Positions 52,801 to 62,555 of a DNA stretch of 64,000 nt are shown here, piece by piece. The stretch comes from Polynucleobacter sp. UK-Kesae-W10 (GTDB lineage Bacteria > Pseudomonadota > Gammaproteobacteria > Burkholderiales > Burkholderiaceae). The stretch is taken from the NCBI RefSeq assembly GCF_018881575.1, contig NZ_JACVQB010000001.1:730986-794985 (forward strand), given 5' to 3'. Numbering within the stretch: position 1 is the first letter of the stretch; each line of letters opens with the position of its first letter. The translations under genes were made by a program, and so were the position numbers. The notes below the pieces were generated by a model. It saw only the letters and a list, made by a program, of their open reading frames with translations, searched no databases and was not told the origin of the DNA.

Positions 52801-55083
52801 TTAACTAAAGTGACGAGCAGGGCGCCAGCGTTTGAGCAGCAATGCATTACTCAGTACGCAGAAGCTGGAGAGAGCCATTGCACTACCAGCGAGCATCGGT
52901 GAAAGATAGCCAAGAGCGGCCAGTGGAATACCAGTGCAATTAAAGACAAACGCCCAGAATAAATTTTGTTGAATTTTTGCCCATGTCCGTTTAGAGATAT
53001 CAATGGCATCAGCAACCAAACTGGGATCGCCACGCATGAGTGTGATGCCAGCCGCTTGCATAGCCACATCGGTGCCAGTAGACATGGCCATGCCGACATC
53101 GGCGCTTGCTAGGGCAGGGGCATCATTGACGCCATCTCCCACCATAGCCACCCATTGGCGTTGATGGTTTTTGCCAGATGATTGGAGCGCGCGAATAATG
53201 TCCGCTTTATTGCTCGGCATAACTTGCCCAAATACTTGATCAATACCAATTGACTGTCCTACGCGATTGGCAGCTGCATTGTTATCGCCGGACAGCATCA
53301 CAGTACGTATATGGAGTTGATGTAAAGCGGTAATTGCATGCTGCGCACCTGCCTTAACATCATCACCAAAAGCAATCATGGCTAAGGGCTCGGGTGGATG
53401 GGTTTGTGTCATCAATACCGAAATAGTTTGTCCCGCATGAAGATGATCTTGTGCTTTTTCAAGAATAGCGGCGTGATGGATATTGCCTTCTAAAGAAGCA
53501 ATGCTTTGCAAAGACAGTGTTTGATTTTCCCAGGGACCAGAGCTGGGTATACCGCTGATCCCAATTCCAGGAAGCGCCTTGCTGTCTAGTGGACTGATTG
53601 GAGTTGCCCCTGCTGTCTTTGCTGCTTCGAGTAGCGCTTTTGCTAGCGGATGCTCGCTACCCATTTGCAGGCCAGCAGCACTAGCCAAAAGTGTCTTGGC
53701 ATCTGCGCTGTCAGAGATGGGAATTAAAGCGAGTACTTTGGGTTTGCCAATGGTGAGTGTTCCTGTTTTATCAAAGGCAACAATATCGAGGCGGTGCGCT
53801 AATTCAAGAACCTGGGGATCCTTAATCAGAATTCCAAAGCGCGCAGCCACTCCGGTGCCAGCCATGATGGCAGCAGGTGTTGCTAATCCTAATGCGCAAG
53901 GGCACGCGATCACCAATACGGATACTGCGCGCAAAATGGCGATCGATGCAGAATCTAAATAAAGCCAATTGAGGATGCCCGTTAAGAGGGCGATCGCAAT
54001 GACGCTTGGTACAAAAATGGCGCTGACTTGATCCACCAGTTTTTGAATCGGTGCCTTTTGTGTTTGGGCATCCTCAACCAAGGTGATTATTTTGGACAAT
54101 ACACTTTCAATCCCCACAGCCTGAGCATCAATCACCAAGACACCCTCGCCATTGAGGGAGCCGCCAATCACATAAGCGTCTAGTAGTTTCTTAACGGGCT
54201 GACTCTCACCGGTTAGAAGAGATTCATCTACATGACTACCGCCAAAAATAATCTTGCCGTCTACCGGAATGCGTTCACCTGGTAATACCAGGATCCGGTC
54301 ATGTGGAAATACTTGATCTAAAGGTAGCTCGCGATACTGATCCAGAAAAGCATTGCCATCAATTGCTGCATCCGGGAGTAATACCTTGGCGTTTTCTGGC
54401 CAGAGTTTTTGTAAGGCGCGTATTGCTTCACTGGTTTGTTGTTTTGCTCTAGCCTCCAACCATTTTCCTAAGAGCACCATACAAATGATGACTGCAGATC
54501 CTTCAAAGTACAGCTCATGATTCGCATGAGGCGAAGCTAGCATTTGGTAGACGCTAAGACCGTATGCAGCACTAGTGCCCAGTGCTACCAATAAATCCAT
54601 ATTTCCGGAACCGGCAAGAAGTGATTTGAATCCTGCGCGATAAAAGCGCCACCCCAAAAAGAATTGCACTGGAGTTGCTAGTAATAACTGCCATTTGGGC
54701 GATAAGGCCCAATCTATTCCAAAGGGCATGAGCAACATCGGCAAAAAGAGGGGGGCAGACAAGGCGAAGCTCAGTATTACTCGTCCTAAACCGTCAGAAC
54801 CCCAAAAAGAGTGACTCTTGTTATTTTGACTATTCCCGTGGGGAGTGCTCGCTTGAGCGGTGTATCCGGTTTTTTGGATAGCATCGATGATTTGCCCAAT
54901 GGTGGTGCTGGAATTTGCCTGGATGCGAACTTTGGCTTGCTCGGTTGCCAAATTCACGCTGGCTGCTTCAACCCCGGGAATGCGATCAAGCGCCTTCTCA
55001 ACCCGGCCAACGCAGGAGGCGCAAGTCATGCCGCCAATATCGAGGGTAAACAGCGAGGGAGAGGCGTCTTTTGGGGTGTCCAT
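52801..55083 (-). CDS. copA: Copper-type P1B ATPase
   Basis: Exports Cu(I) from the cytoplasm. The 760-residue protein has one N-terminal metal-binding domain (GGMTCASC, Cys21 and Cys24), the transmembrane CPC motif in [15 protein letters not shown], the phosphorylation site [14 protein letters not shown], the HP motif [10 protein letters not shown], and the hinge [19 protein letters not shown]. The CPC motif and the adjacent CopZ-like gene favour copper over zinc or cadmium. It is divergent from that small gene with 51 bases between the starts, in which I see no clear CueR-type operator. Confidence 0.93.
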   Translation of the reverse strand: MDTPKDASPSLFTLDIGGMTCASCVGRVEKALDRIPGVEAASVNLATEQAKVRIQANSSTTIGQIIDAIQKTGYTAQASTPHGNSQNNKSHSFWGSDGLGRVILSFALSAPLFLPMLLMPFGIDWALSPKWQLLLATPVQFFLGWRFYRAGFKSLLAGSGNMDLLVALGTSAAYGLSVYQMLASPHANHELYFEGSAVIICMVLLGKWLEARAKQQTSEAIRALQKLWPENAKVLLPDAAIDGNAFLDQYRELPLDQVFPHDRILVLPGERIPVDGKIIFGGSHVDESLLTGESQPVKKLLDAYVIGGSLNGEGVLVIDAQAVGIESVLSKIITLVEDAQTQKAPIQKLVDQVSAIFVPSVIAIALLTGILNWLYLDSASIAILRAVSVLVIACPCALGLATPAAIMAGTGVAARFGILIKDPQVLELAHRLDIVAFDKTGTLTIGKPKVLALIPISDSADAKTLLASAAGLQMGSEHPLAKALLEAAKTAGATPISPLDSKALPGIGISGIPSSGPWENQTLSLQSIASLEGNIHHAAILEKAQDHLHAGQTISVLMTQTHPPEPLAMIAFGDDVKAGAQHAITALHQLHIRTVMLSGDNNAAANRVGQSIGIDQVFGQVMPSNKADIIRALQSSGKNHQRQWVAMVGDGVNDAPALASADVGMAMSTGTDVAMQAAGITLMRGDPSLVADAIDISKRTWAKIQQNLFWAFVFNCTGIPLAALGYLSPMLAGSAMALSSFCVLSNALLLKRWRPARHFS

Positions 55084-55134
55084 ATGGAAGATAATCTACC
55101 CCATACCAAACAAATTCAATACAAAGGGGTGGAT

Positions 55135-55329
55135 ATGTTGAGCTTAAAGGTGTCGGGCATGACTTGTGGCGGCTGCATTAATGCCGTCACGCGGGCTGTA
55201 CAGGCCCAAGATCCCTTTGCCAAGGTTGAGGCGGATCTGGCCACCCAAACCGTGAATCTAGAAACAAGCCTTTCTCTGGCGCAAGCAAGTCAGTTGATCA
55301 CGGATGCTGGCTTTCCAGTTGTTCAATAG
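55135..55329 (+). CDS. CopZ-like heavy-metal-associated chaperone
   Basis: A single-domain HMA protein of 64 residues with VSGMTCGGCINAV (Cys11 and Cys14). The frame is open far upstream through the ATPase gene on the other strand, but the ATG at 55135, preceded by AAAGGGG (about 55122), is the real start. It is divergent from copA and probably hands copper to its metal-binding domain. Confidence 0.88.
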   Translation: MLSLKVSGMTCGGCINAVTRAVQAQDPFAKVEADLATQTVNLETSLSLAQASQLITDAGFPVVQ

Positions 55330-55393
55330 CAATTGTTTAGAATGTGGGCAAATCTAACAAAACCTGCATTTTGTTCCTAAAGGATCGGGATTT

Positions 55394-56041
55394 ATGTTCT
55401 TCAGCAAGTTGATGCCTCACGACGGTAATTTCTTTGAATTGTTCAATGAACATGCGGGAAATATTGTTGCTGCCTCAGAATCATTTCTTAAGTTCGTTGA
55501 GCACTATAACGATGAAGTATTGCGTGCTAAGTACACACAAGAAGTCGATAGAGCGGAACATGCTTGTGACGATGTTGTAAAGGAAGTACATCGCCGCCTC
55601 CACAAAACATTTATCACCCCGATTGATCGCGATCAGATCTTCTCCTTGATTAACACCATGGATGACGTTGCTGACTTATTGCAGAATGGTACTGAAGCAA
55701 TGCATTTGTATGACGTCAAGCAAATGACGCCAGAAATGATTCAAATGGCAGAGCTTTGCAACCAGTGCTGTATTAGCATGAAAAATGCAGTAGCTACCTT
55801 GAAAGACATTTCTGATCCTGATGTAGCTAAGGCTGCATTGAAGACCTGTGATGAAATTGATCATTTGGAGTCAAATGCTGACCGCCTCTTATCTACAGCG
55901 ATTACACGTCTATTTCGAGAAGACATTGAGGTGCGCGAACTTATCAAGTGTCAGCGTATTTATGAGCTTCTCGAGGAAGTAACCGATAAATGTGAGGACG
56001 TTGCCAATTTGGTTGAAGGCATCGTTCTTGAAAACTCTTAA
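55394..56041 (+). CDS. DUF47/PhoU-like phosphate transport accessory protein
   Basis: A 215-residue all-helical protein of the PhoU-like DUF47 family: it begins FFSKLMPHDGNFFELFNEHA and has the metal-binding EVDRAEHACDDV and KTCDEIDHLESNADRL motifs. The family is nearly always paired with a Pit phosphate transporter, here 11 bases downstream, and is thought to control it. A Shine-Dalgarno (AAAGGA) precedes the ATG. Confidence 0.92.
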   Translation: MFFSKLMPHDGNFFELFNEHAGNIVAASESFLKFVEHYNDEVLRAKYTQEVDRAEHACDDVVKEVHRRLHKTFITPIDRDQIFSLINTMDDVADLLQNGTEAMHLYDVKQMTPEMIQMAELCNQCCISMKNAVATLKDISDPDVAKAALKTCDEIDHLESNADRLLSTAITRLFREDIEVRELIKCQRIYELLEEVTDKCEDVANLVEGIVLENS

Positions 56042-56052
56042 GGCGAATTAAG

Positions 56053-57063
56053 TTGCCAGCGACAGAAGTAGCCTTTTGGGTAGTAGCGCTCTTAGTGGTG
56101 CTAGCACTGGGTTTCGATTTCATGAATGGTTTTCATGATGCGGCCAACTCTATTGCAACCGTTGTATCTACCGGTGTACTGAAGCCGCAACAAGCCGTTG
56201 TCTTTGCTGCCTTCTTTAACTTCTTAGCAGTCTTCATTTTTCATCTGAGTGTTGCTGCAACTGTTGGCAAGGGAATTGTTCATCCTAGCGCCGTTGATTT
56301 GCACGTGATTTTTGGTGCCTTGGTGGGCGCCATCATCTGGAATGTGATTACTTGGTATTACGGCATTCCCTCCAGTTCTTCTCATGCCTTGATCGGCGGC
56401 CTTGTTGGTGCTGCTTTGCCTAAGGCTGGTTTGGGTGGATTGGTATGGACCGGGATTTTTAAGACTGTTGCCTTTATCTTTATTTCGCCCTTGGTAGGCT
56501 TTTTGCTTGGCTCGCTCATGATGCTTTTGGTGTCTTGGGTTTGCCGCCATGCGACCCTGTCAAAAACTGACCGCTGGTTCCGTCGCCTGCAATTGTTATC
56601 GGCTAGTGCCTATAGTTTGGGTCACGGTGGTAATGATGCCCAAAAAACCATTGGCATTATTTGGCTGCTGTTGATCATTACAGGCTACGCTGAAGCGGGC
56701 GCGAGTATGCCGCCTACCTGGACCATCATTTGTTGTTATGTCGCGATTGCGATGGGCACGATGTTTGGTGGTTGGCGTATTGTGAAAACGATGGGTCAGA
56801 AGTTAACCAAGCTCAAGCCTGTGGGTGGCTTTTGCGCTGAAACGGGCGGTGCAATTACTTTATTTGCAGCTACCGCCTTAGGTGTGCCGGTTTCTACTAC
56901 CCACACTATTACTGGGGCTATTGTTGGTGTGGGCTCTACTCAGCGGGCAAGTGCTGTTCGTTGGGGTGTGGCTGGAAATATCGTCTGGGCCTGGATTTTT
57001 ACTATTCCGGCAACGGCAATCATGTCGATGTTGGTCTATTACCTAAGCTTAATGATCTTTTAA
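56053..57063 (+). CDS. pit: Inorganic phosphate transporter, Pit family
   Basis: Low-affinity proton-coupled phosphate (metal phosphate) carrier of the inner membrane. The 336-residue protein has about ten hydrophobic helices and the two internal repeats of the family: GFDFMNGFHDAANSIATVVS near the N-terminus and LGHGGNDAQKTIGII, with PVSTTHTITGAIVG in the second half. The start is TTG at 56053. Length is at the short end of the family, as for bacterial Pit proteins paired with DUF47. Confidence 0.94.
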   Translation: MPATEVAFWVVALLVVLALGFDFMNGFHDAANSIATVVSTGVLKPQQAVVFAAFFNFLAVFIFHLSVAATVGKGIVHPSAVDLHVIFGALVGAIIWNVITWYYGIPSSSSHALIGGLVGAALPKAGLGGLVWTGIFKTVAFIFISPLVGFLLGSLMMLLVSWVCRHATLSKTDRWFRRLQLLSASAYSLGHGGNDAQKTIGIIWLLLIITGYAEAGASMPPTWTIICCYVAIAMGTMFGGWRIVKTMGQKLTKLKPVGGFCAETGGAITLFAATALGVPVSTTHTITGAIVGVGSTQRASAVRWGVAGNIVWAWIFTIPATAIMSMLVYYLSLMIF

Positions 57064-57208
57064 TTCGATCTCACAAATCCACTCAATTGCATTTCAAGCA
57101 AGTTTTCGCGGGTGCGGTTAATCTACCTGCTATTCATTAGAACTTATATTTTTATGGCTCTGCCGCCTACTTCAGGTCGGATGAGCTTACGAACCACAGG
57201 AGAAGGTA

Positions 57209-58297
57209 GTGTCAGTTACTGTAGAAGCCGTTCAGGGCGCACTCAAGGGCTTAATTGATCCAAATACAAAGATCGATTTTGTTACCGCTAAAAATGTTAA
57301 GAATCTCAAGGTGGAAGAGGGCGACATCTCTTTGGATATCGTATTGGGTTATCCCGCAAAGAGTCAGTTTGATGCTATTCGTAAATTGGTTATCAATGCC
57401 CTGCGTGAATTGCCTGGCGTGAAAAATGTAAGTGTCAATATCACCAGTCAAATTGTTGCGCATGCCGTGCAACGCGGTGTTAAGTTATTACCAGGCGTTA
57501 AAAACATTATTGCAGTTGCCAGTGGTAAAGGTGGAGTTGGAAAGTCCACGACTGCTGTAAACCTGGCTTTAGCCTTAGCGGCTGAAGGTGCGCAAGTGGG
57601 TATTTTGGATGCTGATATTTATGGCCCAAGCCAGCCGATGATGTTGGGCATTACTGGCAGACCAGACTCGCTTGAAGAAAATACGATTGAGCCAATGGAA
57701 GGCCATGGATTGCAGGCGAGTTCCATTGGTTTCTTGATTGATGATGATGCACCGATGGTTTGGCGTGGACCAATGGTGACGTCTGCCTTAGAGCAGTTGT
57801 TGCGTCAAACCCGTTGGCGTGATTTAGATTATTTAATAGTGGATATGCCTCCGGGAACGGGTGATATTCAGTTGACGCTGTCACAAAAGGTACCCGTGAC
57901 CGGCTCAGTGATTGTTACTACACCGCAAGATATTGCATTGCTCGACGCCCGCAAGGGTTTGAAGATGTTTGAGAAGGTGGGCGTTCCGATTATTGGCATC
58001 ATTGAAAATATGAGCATCTATGTTTGCCCCAGCTGTGGACATGAGGAGCATGTATTTGGTGCGGGTGGCGGCGAGAAGATGTGTCAGGAATACGGCGTCG
58101 ACTTTCTGGGTGCTTTGCCGCTCAATCTTTCCATTCGTGAGCAAGCCGATGCTGGCCGTCCGACCGTGGTTGCTGATCCTGATGGTGCCATCAGCGCTAT
58201 TTATAAAAACATTGCTAGACAGGTTGCTATACGTGTTGCTACCCTGGCAAAAGATATGAGCAGTAAATTTCCCGATATTGTTGTTCAAAACACCTGA
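57209..58297 (+). CDS. apbC: Mrp/ApbC iron-sulfur cluster carrier ATPase
   Basis: A P-loop ATPase that binds and delivers 4Fe-4S clusters. The 362-residue protein has an N-terminal DUF59/MIP18-like domain, the Walker A motif SGKGGVGKSTTAVNLALAL near residue 110, ILDADIYGPSQP, DMPPGTGDIQL, and a C-terminal CPSCG pair for cluster binding. The start is GTG at 57209 after AGGAGAAGG. It lies six bases upstream of the formate dehydrogenase accessory genes, so it may supply clusters to them. Confidence 0.94.
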   Translation: MSVTVEAVQGALKGLIDPNTKIDFVTAKNVKNLKVEEGDISLDIVLGYPAKSQFDAIRKLVINALRELPGVKNVSVNITSQIVAHAVQRGVKLLPGVKNIIAVASGKGGVGKSTTAVNLALALAAEGAQVGILDADIYGPSQPMMLGITGRPDSLEENTIEPMEGHGLQASSIGFLIDDDAPMVWRGPMVTSALEQLLRQTRWRDLDYLIVDMPPGTGDIQLTLSQKVPVTGSVIVTTPQDIALLDARKGLKMFEKVGVPIIGIIENMSIYVCPSCGHEEHVFGAGGGEKMCQEYGVDFLGALPLNLSIREQADAGRPTVVADPDGAISAIYKNIARQVAIRVATLAKDMSSKFPDIVVQNT

Positions 58298-58303
58298 GGA
58301 TTT

Positions 58304-58843
58304 ATGCGCTTTGCAGTATTGATGCGTAAGCAACACATCGACAACCCATGGGTCTCATACCGCTGGGTTCCTCAGGAGGTATTGCCTGATTTTGGTCAAT
58401 ACAGCAAACAGGAACATGCTGTCAGCCGTATTGAAGGGCGTTTCCTAGAGCGCGATGAGGATGGTGAATCTTGGTTGTTCACAGGTTTTGAATTAAACCT
58501 CTTTCCTGATGAGGCAGAGGGCTACTACTTAAATGTCTCTGCTACCAAGCCTTGTTGGTTTGTGATGTGGCGCCTTGAGGAGGATATCGAGCGATACATT
58601 GAGCAGTCATCTCTCCCATTAGCGAGAACTGAATCTACTATTGCGGTGCCTCACCGTATCTGCGTGAGTTACAACGAAGCAGCGCGCTTACTAGATGGTG
58701 GTGAATCAGTCGACACTATTCCAATGAGCGAAGAACATGCGTCCTGGTTGCAGGAGTATGTCAATGATCAATACCGACCTGAACCGAAAAAGCGCAACAA
58801 ACCCGCATCATTCCAAGGTGCCCACCGTCCTGCGGAGGAATGA
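58304..58843 (+). CDS. DUF3305 protein of the formate dehydrogenase cluster
   Basis: A 179-residue soluble protein that I place in DUF3305 from its size, acidic character and position beside DUF3306, the multi-cluster ferredoxin and a TorD-type chaperone. Recognisable stretches are KQHIDNPWVSYRWVPQEV, FELNLFPDEAEGYYLN and KPCWFVMWRLEED. No catalytic motif is visible. Its stop overlaps the next start by four bases, so the pair is translationally coupled. Likely an assembly or maturation factor. Confidence 0.78.
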   Translation: MRFAVLMRKQHIDNPWVSYRWVPQEVLPDFGQYSKQEHAVSRIEGRFLERDEDGESWLFTGFELNLFPDEAEGYYLNVSATKPCWFVMWRLEEDIERYIEQSSLPLARTESTIAVPHRICVSYNEAARLLDGGESVDTIPMSEEHASWLQEYVNDQYRPEPKKRNKPASFQGAHRPAEE

Positions 58844-59406
58844 TGGCCGATGGTTTTCTCAGTCGCTGGTCGCGCCGTAAATTAAGCAAAGTCGATCAGG
58901 CTATCGAGCCAAGCAAAGAGCGGGAAGAGCTTACCCCTGCCCCACAGGGAGCTGTACCCTCAGCGGAAGATACCCCTCCTGCCGTAACGCTCGAGGATGT
59001 TGAAAAGATTGATCGTTTTGCCCCAGATTTTTCTGCTTTTATGCAAGCGGATGTGGATCCTGCCGTTCAGCAAGCGGCACTCAAGAAAATGTTTACCGAT
59101 CCCCACTTCAATGTGATGGATGGCCTGGATATCTACATTGATGATTACTCCAAGCCCGATCCAATGCCAAAAGGCATGTTAGAGCGCATGGTGCAAAGTG
59201 ACCTATTGGGCCTTTTCCGTAAAAATACCGATGGGCTTACTGAAGATGACAGAACCCTTGGCTCGAGATCAGCAGCACAAGACGCTACTCGCACGACTTT
59301 AGAGGCTCCCGCCCAAACTGATTTAACATCCTCAGCATTGCCATCGGAAGGTCAGTCTGGTGAATCGAATGCGACACCGATAGTGTCAGACAAGCAAAAA
59401 ACCTAA
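58840..59406 (+). CDS. DUF3306 protein of the formate dehydrogenase cluster
   Basis: A 188-residue soluble protein assigned to DUF3306. It opens GFLSRWSRRKLSKVD, with a disordered Pro/Glu/Ala-rich region, a conserved core (DRFAPDFSAFMQADVDPAVQ; KMFTDPHFNVMDGLDIYIDD) and a low-complexity C-terminal tail. It is translationally coupled to DUF3305. Exact role is unknown. Confidence 0.78.
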   Translation: MMADGFLSRWSRRKLSKVDQAIEPSKEREELTPAPQGAVPSAEDTPPAVTLEDVEKIDRFAPDFSAFMQADVDPAVQQAALKKMFTDPHFNVMDGLDIYIDDYSKPDPMPKGMLERMVQSDLLGLFRKNTDGLTEDDRTLGSRSAAQDATRTTLEAPAQTDLTSSALPSEGQSGESNATPIVSDKQKT

Positions 59407-59417
59407 AAAGGTTGTGA

Positions 59418-61508
59418 ATGAGTCAAAAATTAGTATGTAACTGCAATGGCACCATGCCTTTGGATGCAAAGGCGTTGGGTGTTCCAGTGCATCGCTCTTT
59501 GTGTAGACAAGAGGTTGGATCCTTTTTGAAAGCGCTCGATGGGTCGGATGCCTTAGTAGTGGCATGTACACAAGAGGGTGCTTTATTTTCTGAATTGGCA
59601 GAGCAATCTGAAAAGCCGTTGGTGGCACCGTTGCGTTTTGTCAATATTCGTGAGGTAGCGGGCTGGACTCAAGAAGCCAAAACTTCTGGCCCTAAGATCG
59701 CTGCATTATTAGCTTTGGCTGATGCGCCAGAAGCCGAGCCCGTGCCAGTGGTGAATTATGAAAGCCAGGGCCGTCTTTTAATTGTGGGTCCCGGCAATCA
59801 AGCATTGCCTTGGGCAGAAAAATTAAATGCTTCTTTGGATGTATCGGTGCTGTGCACTGAGCCAGGCGACTTGCCTTTGACGCGTGCATATCCGATTTAT
59901 AGCGGAGTAGTCACTAGGCTAGAGGGTTATCTTGGCAATTTCTCAGTGGATTGGGAATTACAAAATCCAATTGATCCCGAGATGTGTACCCGATGCGGCG
60001 CCTGTGTTGAGGTCTGCCCAGAGAATGCCATTGACCTCTCATTTCAAATTGATTTAAACAAATGCAAATCTCATCGATCTTGTGTAACTGCCTGTGCAAG
60101 CATTGGCGCTATTGCTTTTGATAGGGCGGATAGAAAGCGCAACGCTGAATTTGATTTGATTTTGGATTTACGGGTTGACCCATCAATGCGCATGAGTCAA
60201 ACACCGCAAGGTTACTTTGCCCCTGGTAAAGATCCCCTGGAGCAAGCGTTGGCTATCAACCAATTACAAGAGATGGTTGGTGAATTTGAGAAGCCGAAGT
60301 ATTTTGTCTATAACGAAAAAGTCTGCGCTCATGGGCGAAATGGAAAAGTAGGCTGCAGCTCCTGTATCGATGTTTGCTCTACTGGCGCAATCCAATCGCT
60401 ATTTAAAAATGGTCAAGGTAGTGTGGAAGTTAACCCCAATCTTTGTATGGGATGTGGAGCATGCGCCACTGTCTGTCCATCGGGTGCGATGCGATATAAC
60501 TATCCCAACGTGCCGCACCAGGGCAAAGAACTCAAGACTCTAGCGACAGTGTTTGGTGCTGAAGCAAAAAAAATCAATTTAGCATTAGCCCCTAGTTTGC
60601 TCTTGCATAGCTTGAAGGCTGGCACCCAAATGCTAGATGCTTTGGGCCGTTCTGCCCATGTGATGCCAAAGCGCTTTGAGGGTTTACCGGCGTTTATGCT
60701 GCCTTATGGCATTGAGCATATTGCTTCTACTGGCATTGATTTGTGGCTGGCTGCGCTCAGTTATGGTTTTGCTGAAGTCGTTTTGCTCTTGAGTGGTGAT
60801 GAAGATCCATCGTATCGTGCTGCTTTAGAGAGTCAGGCAAATTTAGCCAATACGATTTTGCAGGCTTATGGGTTTGACCAAAGGATTCGTTTGATCTTGG
60901 CTGACTCTGTAGAGGAATTGGGAGCGGTTTCGCAAGTGATGGGTCAATTACGTCAGCGCGGTGCGCTCAGCCCGCTTTGCCCGCCAGCGAGCTTCGCCTT
61001 ATCAAATCAAAAGCGTGAAACCTTAGAGGCCGCTCTTGAGCATCTGCAAAAGTATGCCAAGACATCATTACCCGAAACGGGCTTTGCTTTGCCGAAACCT
61101 TCATTGCTTGGTGGTCTAGCGATCAATCGAGATGCCTGCACACTTTGTATGTCTTGTGTCAGCAGCTGCCCTGAGGGCGCGCTTTTGGATAATCCGGATG
61201 AGCCTATCCTGTCATTTATTGAAAAGCAGTGTGTGCAATGTGGCATCTGTACGCAAACTTGCCCAGAGCAAGCTTTGGCATTGAATCCACGCTTACAAAC
61301 AGTGGAGCAGCGCAAACAAAAGGTCGTGCTCAATGAGACCCAAGCGTTTCATTGCATCAGCTGTGGAAAGCCATTTGGTACTACCAAAATGATCGATGTG
61401 ATGATGGCAAAGCTTGGTGCCCATAGCGCATTTGCGGGAGCGGCGATGGATAGATTGAAGATGTGCGGCGATTGCCGTGTAGTAGACATGGTGAAGAAAG
61501 AGCTATGA
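59418..61508 (+). CDS. Multi-cluster 4Fe-4S ferredoxin-like protein of the formate dehydrogenase locus
   Basis: A large 696-residue protein with many cysteine clusters: CNCNGTMP at the N-terminus, CTRCGACVEVCPENA (from Cys190), CKSHRSCVTACASIGA, CSSCIDVCSTGA, CMGCGACATVCPSGA (about 342), CTLCMSCVSSCPEGA (about 575), CVQCGICTQTCPEQA (about 603), and a C-terminal CISC...CGDC. At least five resemble bacterial ferredoxin clusters. It is soluble with no obvious signal peptide, so probably a cytoplasmic electron conduit or a cluster-insertion factor for formate dehydrogenase. The chaperone gene overlaps its end. Confidence 0.82.
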   Translation: MSQKLVCNCNGTMPLDAKALGVPVHRSLCRQEVGSFLKALDGSDALVVACTQEGALFSELAEQSEKPLVAPLRFVNIREVAGWTQEAKTSGPKIAALLALADAPEAEPVPVVNYESQGRLLIVGPGNQALPWAEKLNASLDVSVLCTEPGDLPLTRAYPIYSGVVTRLEGYLGNFSVDWELQNPIDPEMCTRCGACVEVCPENAIDLSFQIDLNKCKSHRSCVTACASIGAIAFDRADRKRNAEFDLILDLRVDPSMRMSQTPQGYFAPGKDPLEQALAINQLQEMVGEFEKPKYFVYNEKVCAHGRNGKVGCSSCIDVCSTGAIQSLFKNGQGSVEVNPNLCMGCGACATVCPSGAMRYNYPNVPHQGKELKTLATVFGAEAKKINLALAPSLLLHSLKAGTQMLDALGRSAHVMPKRFEGLPAFMLPYGIEHIASTGIDLWLAALSYGFAEVVLLLSGDEDPSYRAALESQANLANTILQAYGFDQRIRLILADSVEELGAVSQVMGQLRQRGALSPLCPPASFALSNQKRETLEAALEHLQKYAKTSLPETGFALPKPSLLGGLAINRDACTLCMSCVSSCPEGALLDNPDEPILSFIEKQCVQCGICTQTCPEQALALNPRLQTVEQRKQKVVLNETQAFHCISCGKPFGTTKMIDVMMAKLGAHSAFAGAAMDRLKMCGDCRVVDMVKKEL

Positions 61509-62155
61509 GCGAATTAGGAAATCAGGACGTATCAAACAACCCATCGACGGAAGTAGGGGATGTGGGCCTGCCGGAGGACTTGGCTAGAGCCGATCTCTAT
61601 GGTTTGATCGCACGTTTTTTTCATCTGCCGCCGGATCAGGAGTTGCTAGATCAAATCGCCGCCACAGCAGACCAGCAGGATGCCGCAGACGAAGCGCCCT
61701 TGGCAAAGGTTTGGATGGATGTGGTGGAGGTTGCAAAAAATAACCCTGCCAAGGCTTGGCATGATGAATTTGACTTGAATTTTATTAGTGTGGGCAAGCC
61801 CAATGTAGTCCTTAATGGTTCTTTTTATTTGGCAGGCCACCTCAATGAGCGGCCTTTAGTCAATATTCGTAGGGCGCTCGAGGAGTTTGGATTAGAGGCG
61901 GCTGAAGAAGTTACCGAAACCGAGGACCATATTTCAGCGCTATGCGAGGTGATGCGCTACCTGATCGCAGGTGATGATGTCGAGGTCTCTAACCTTACAA
62001 ATCAGAGGGTCTTTTTTAACCAACATATTCGTCCCTGGTACGACGAGTTGTGTGATGCGATTGAGGGCATTCCAGAAATGCACCTCTACCATCCAGTAGC
62101 AGCATTAACCCGAGAATTTCTGGCGATCGAAGGCCAAAGTTTTGACATGATTTAA
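61505..62155 (+). CDS. TorD-family molybdoenzyme chaperone
   Basis: TorD-type chaperones hold the catalytic subunit until cofactor insertion is complete and guard its Tat signal. The ATG at 61505 overlaps the previous stop and gives 216 residues. Features: DLARADLYGLIARFFHLPPD at the N-terminus, and an all-helical body with TEDHISALCEVMRYLIAG (the ExDHxxxxCExM-type family motif) and RVFFNQHIRPW, the family's HIxPW motif. Downstream are the Tat-signal protein and the catalytic subunit, its presumed client. Confidence 0.88.
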   Translation: MSELGNQDVSNNPSTEVGDVGLPEDLARADLYGLIARFFHLPPDQELLDQIAATADQQDAADEAPLAKVWMDVVEVAKNNPAKAWHDEFDLNFISVGKPNVVLNGSFYLAGHLNERPLVNIRRALEEFGLEAAEEVTETEDHISALCEVMRYLIAGDDVEVSNLTNQRVFFNQHIRPWYDELCDAIEGIPEMHLYHPVAALTREFLAIEGQSFDMI

Positions 62156-62231
62156 TGCTGCATTGCATCAAAAAATTCGATTAGCAGTTCGCCATTACGC
62201 CAATATGTCAAAAATGCGATTACGGATTACA

Positions 62232-62247
62232 CTTGACCTTAGTCAAG
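62232..62247. promoter_or_regulatory. FNR/CRP-like palindrome upstream of the fdh structural genes
   Basis: CTTGAC (62232-62237) and GTCAAG (62242-62247) are exact complements around CTTA. The core TTGAC-N4-GTCAA differs from the FNR consensus TTGAT-N4-ATCAA by one base per arm. It lies 23 bases before the GTG start, in the 115-base gap between the chaperone and the Tat-signal gene. Confidence 0.5.
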
Positions 62248-62258
62248 AATAATTACAT

Positions 62259-62263
62259 AGGAG
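62259..62263 (+). promoter_or_regulatory. Ribosome binding site that decides the Tat-signal protein start
   Basis: AGGAG is one base from the ATG at 62265 but seven bases from the GTG at 62271. Normal spacing therefore favours the GTG as the start. Confidence 0.7.
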
Positions 62264-62270
62264 CATGCTC

Positions 62271-62492
62271 GTGAGCACTAAATCCAAAGTTGCTATTAGC
62301 GAAGAAAATAAGCCATCACGCCGTAAGTTCTTTATTGGTGCAGGCGCTGCCGTTGGCGCAGTTGCTGTGGTGTCGCAAACCTCTGTCGGCAAAGCCGTTA
62401 TTCAGGAAATTGGCAGCACCGTCAAAGGCAAAGAAGAGGGCAAAACCATCACGGCCCACATGCGTAAGTATTACGAAAGCACCATGCTCTAA
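62271..62492 (+). CDS. Small Tat-signal protein of the formate dehydrogenase region
   Basis: A 73-residue protein from GTG 62271 (75 from the ATG). It carries a twin-arginine motif SRRKFFIGAG followed by a hydrophobic stretch (AAVGAVAVVSQTSVG) and a short polar tail. It fits the known short 'formate dehydrogenase region Tat target' group found directly upstream of the catalytic subunit. It has no cofactor motif of its own and may help targeting or assembly at the membrane. Confidence 0.85.
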   Translation: MSTKSKVAISEENKPSRRKFFIGAGAAVGAVAVVSQTSVGKAVIQEIGSTVKGKEEGKTITAHMRKYYESTML

Positions 62493-62555
62493 AACGGTAC
62501 CTCATTCTGAATTCATCACTAGTAAATAAATAAAAAACTTTTTCAGGGACAACAT

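Noticed and set aside
54811-55134. N-terminal extension of the CopZ-like frame through the copA 5' end
   Set aside because: The extra residues are antisense to the copA metal-binding domain, and the ATG at 55135 has a good ribosome site and yields a standard single HMA domain.
55084-55134. CueR-type operator between copA and the CopZ-like gene
   Set aside because: ACCCC and GGGGT are present, but the spacing (about 23 bases) does not fit a MerR-family site.
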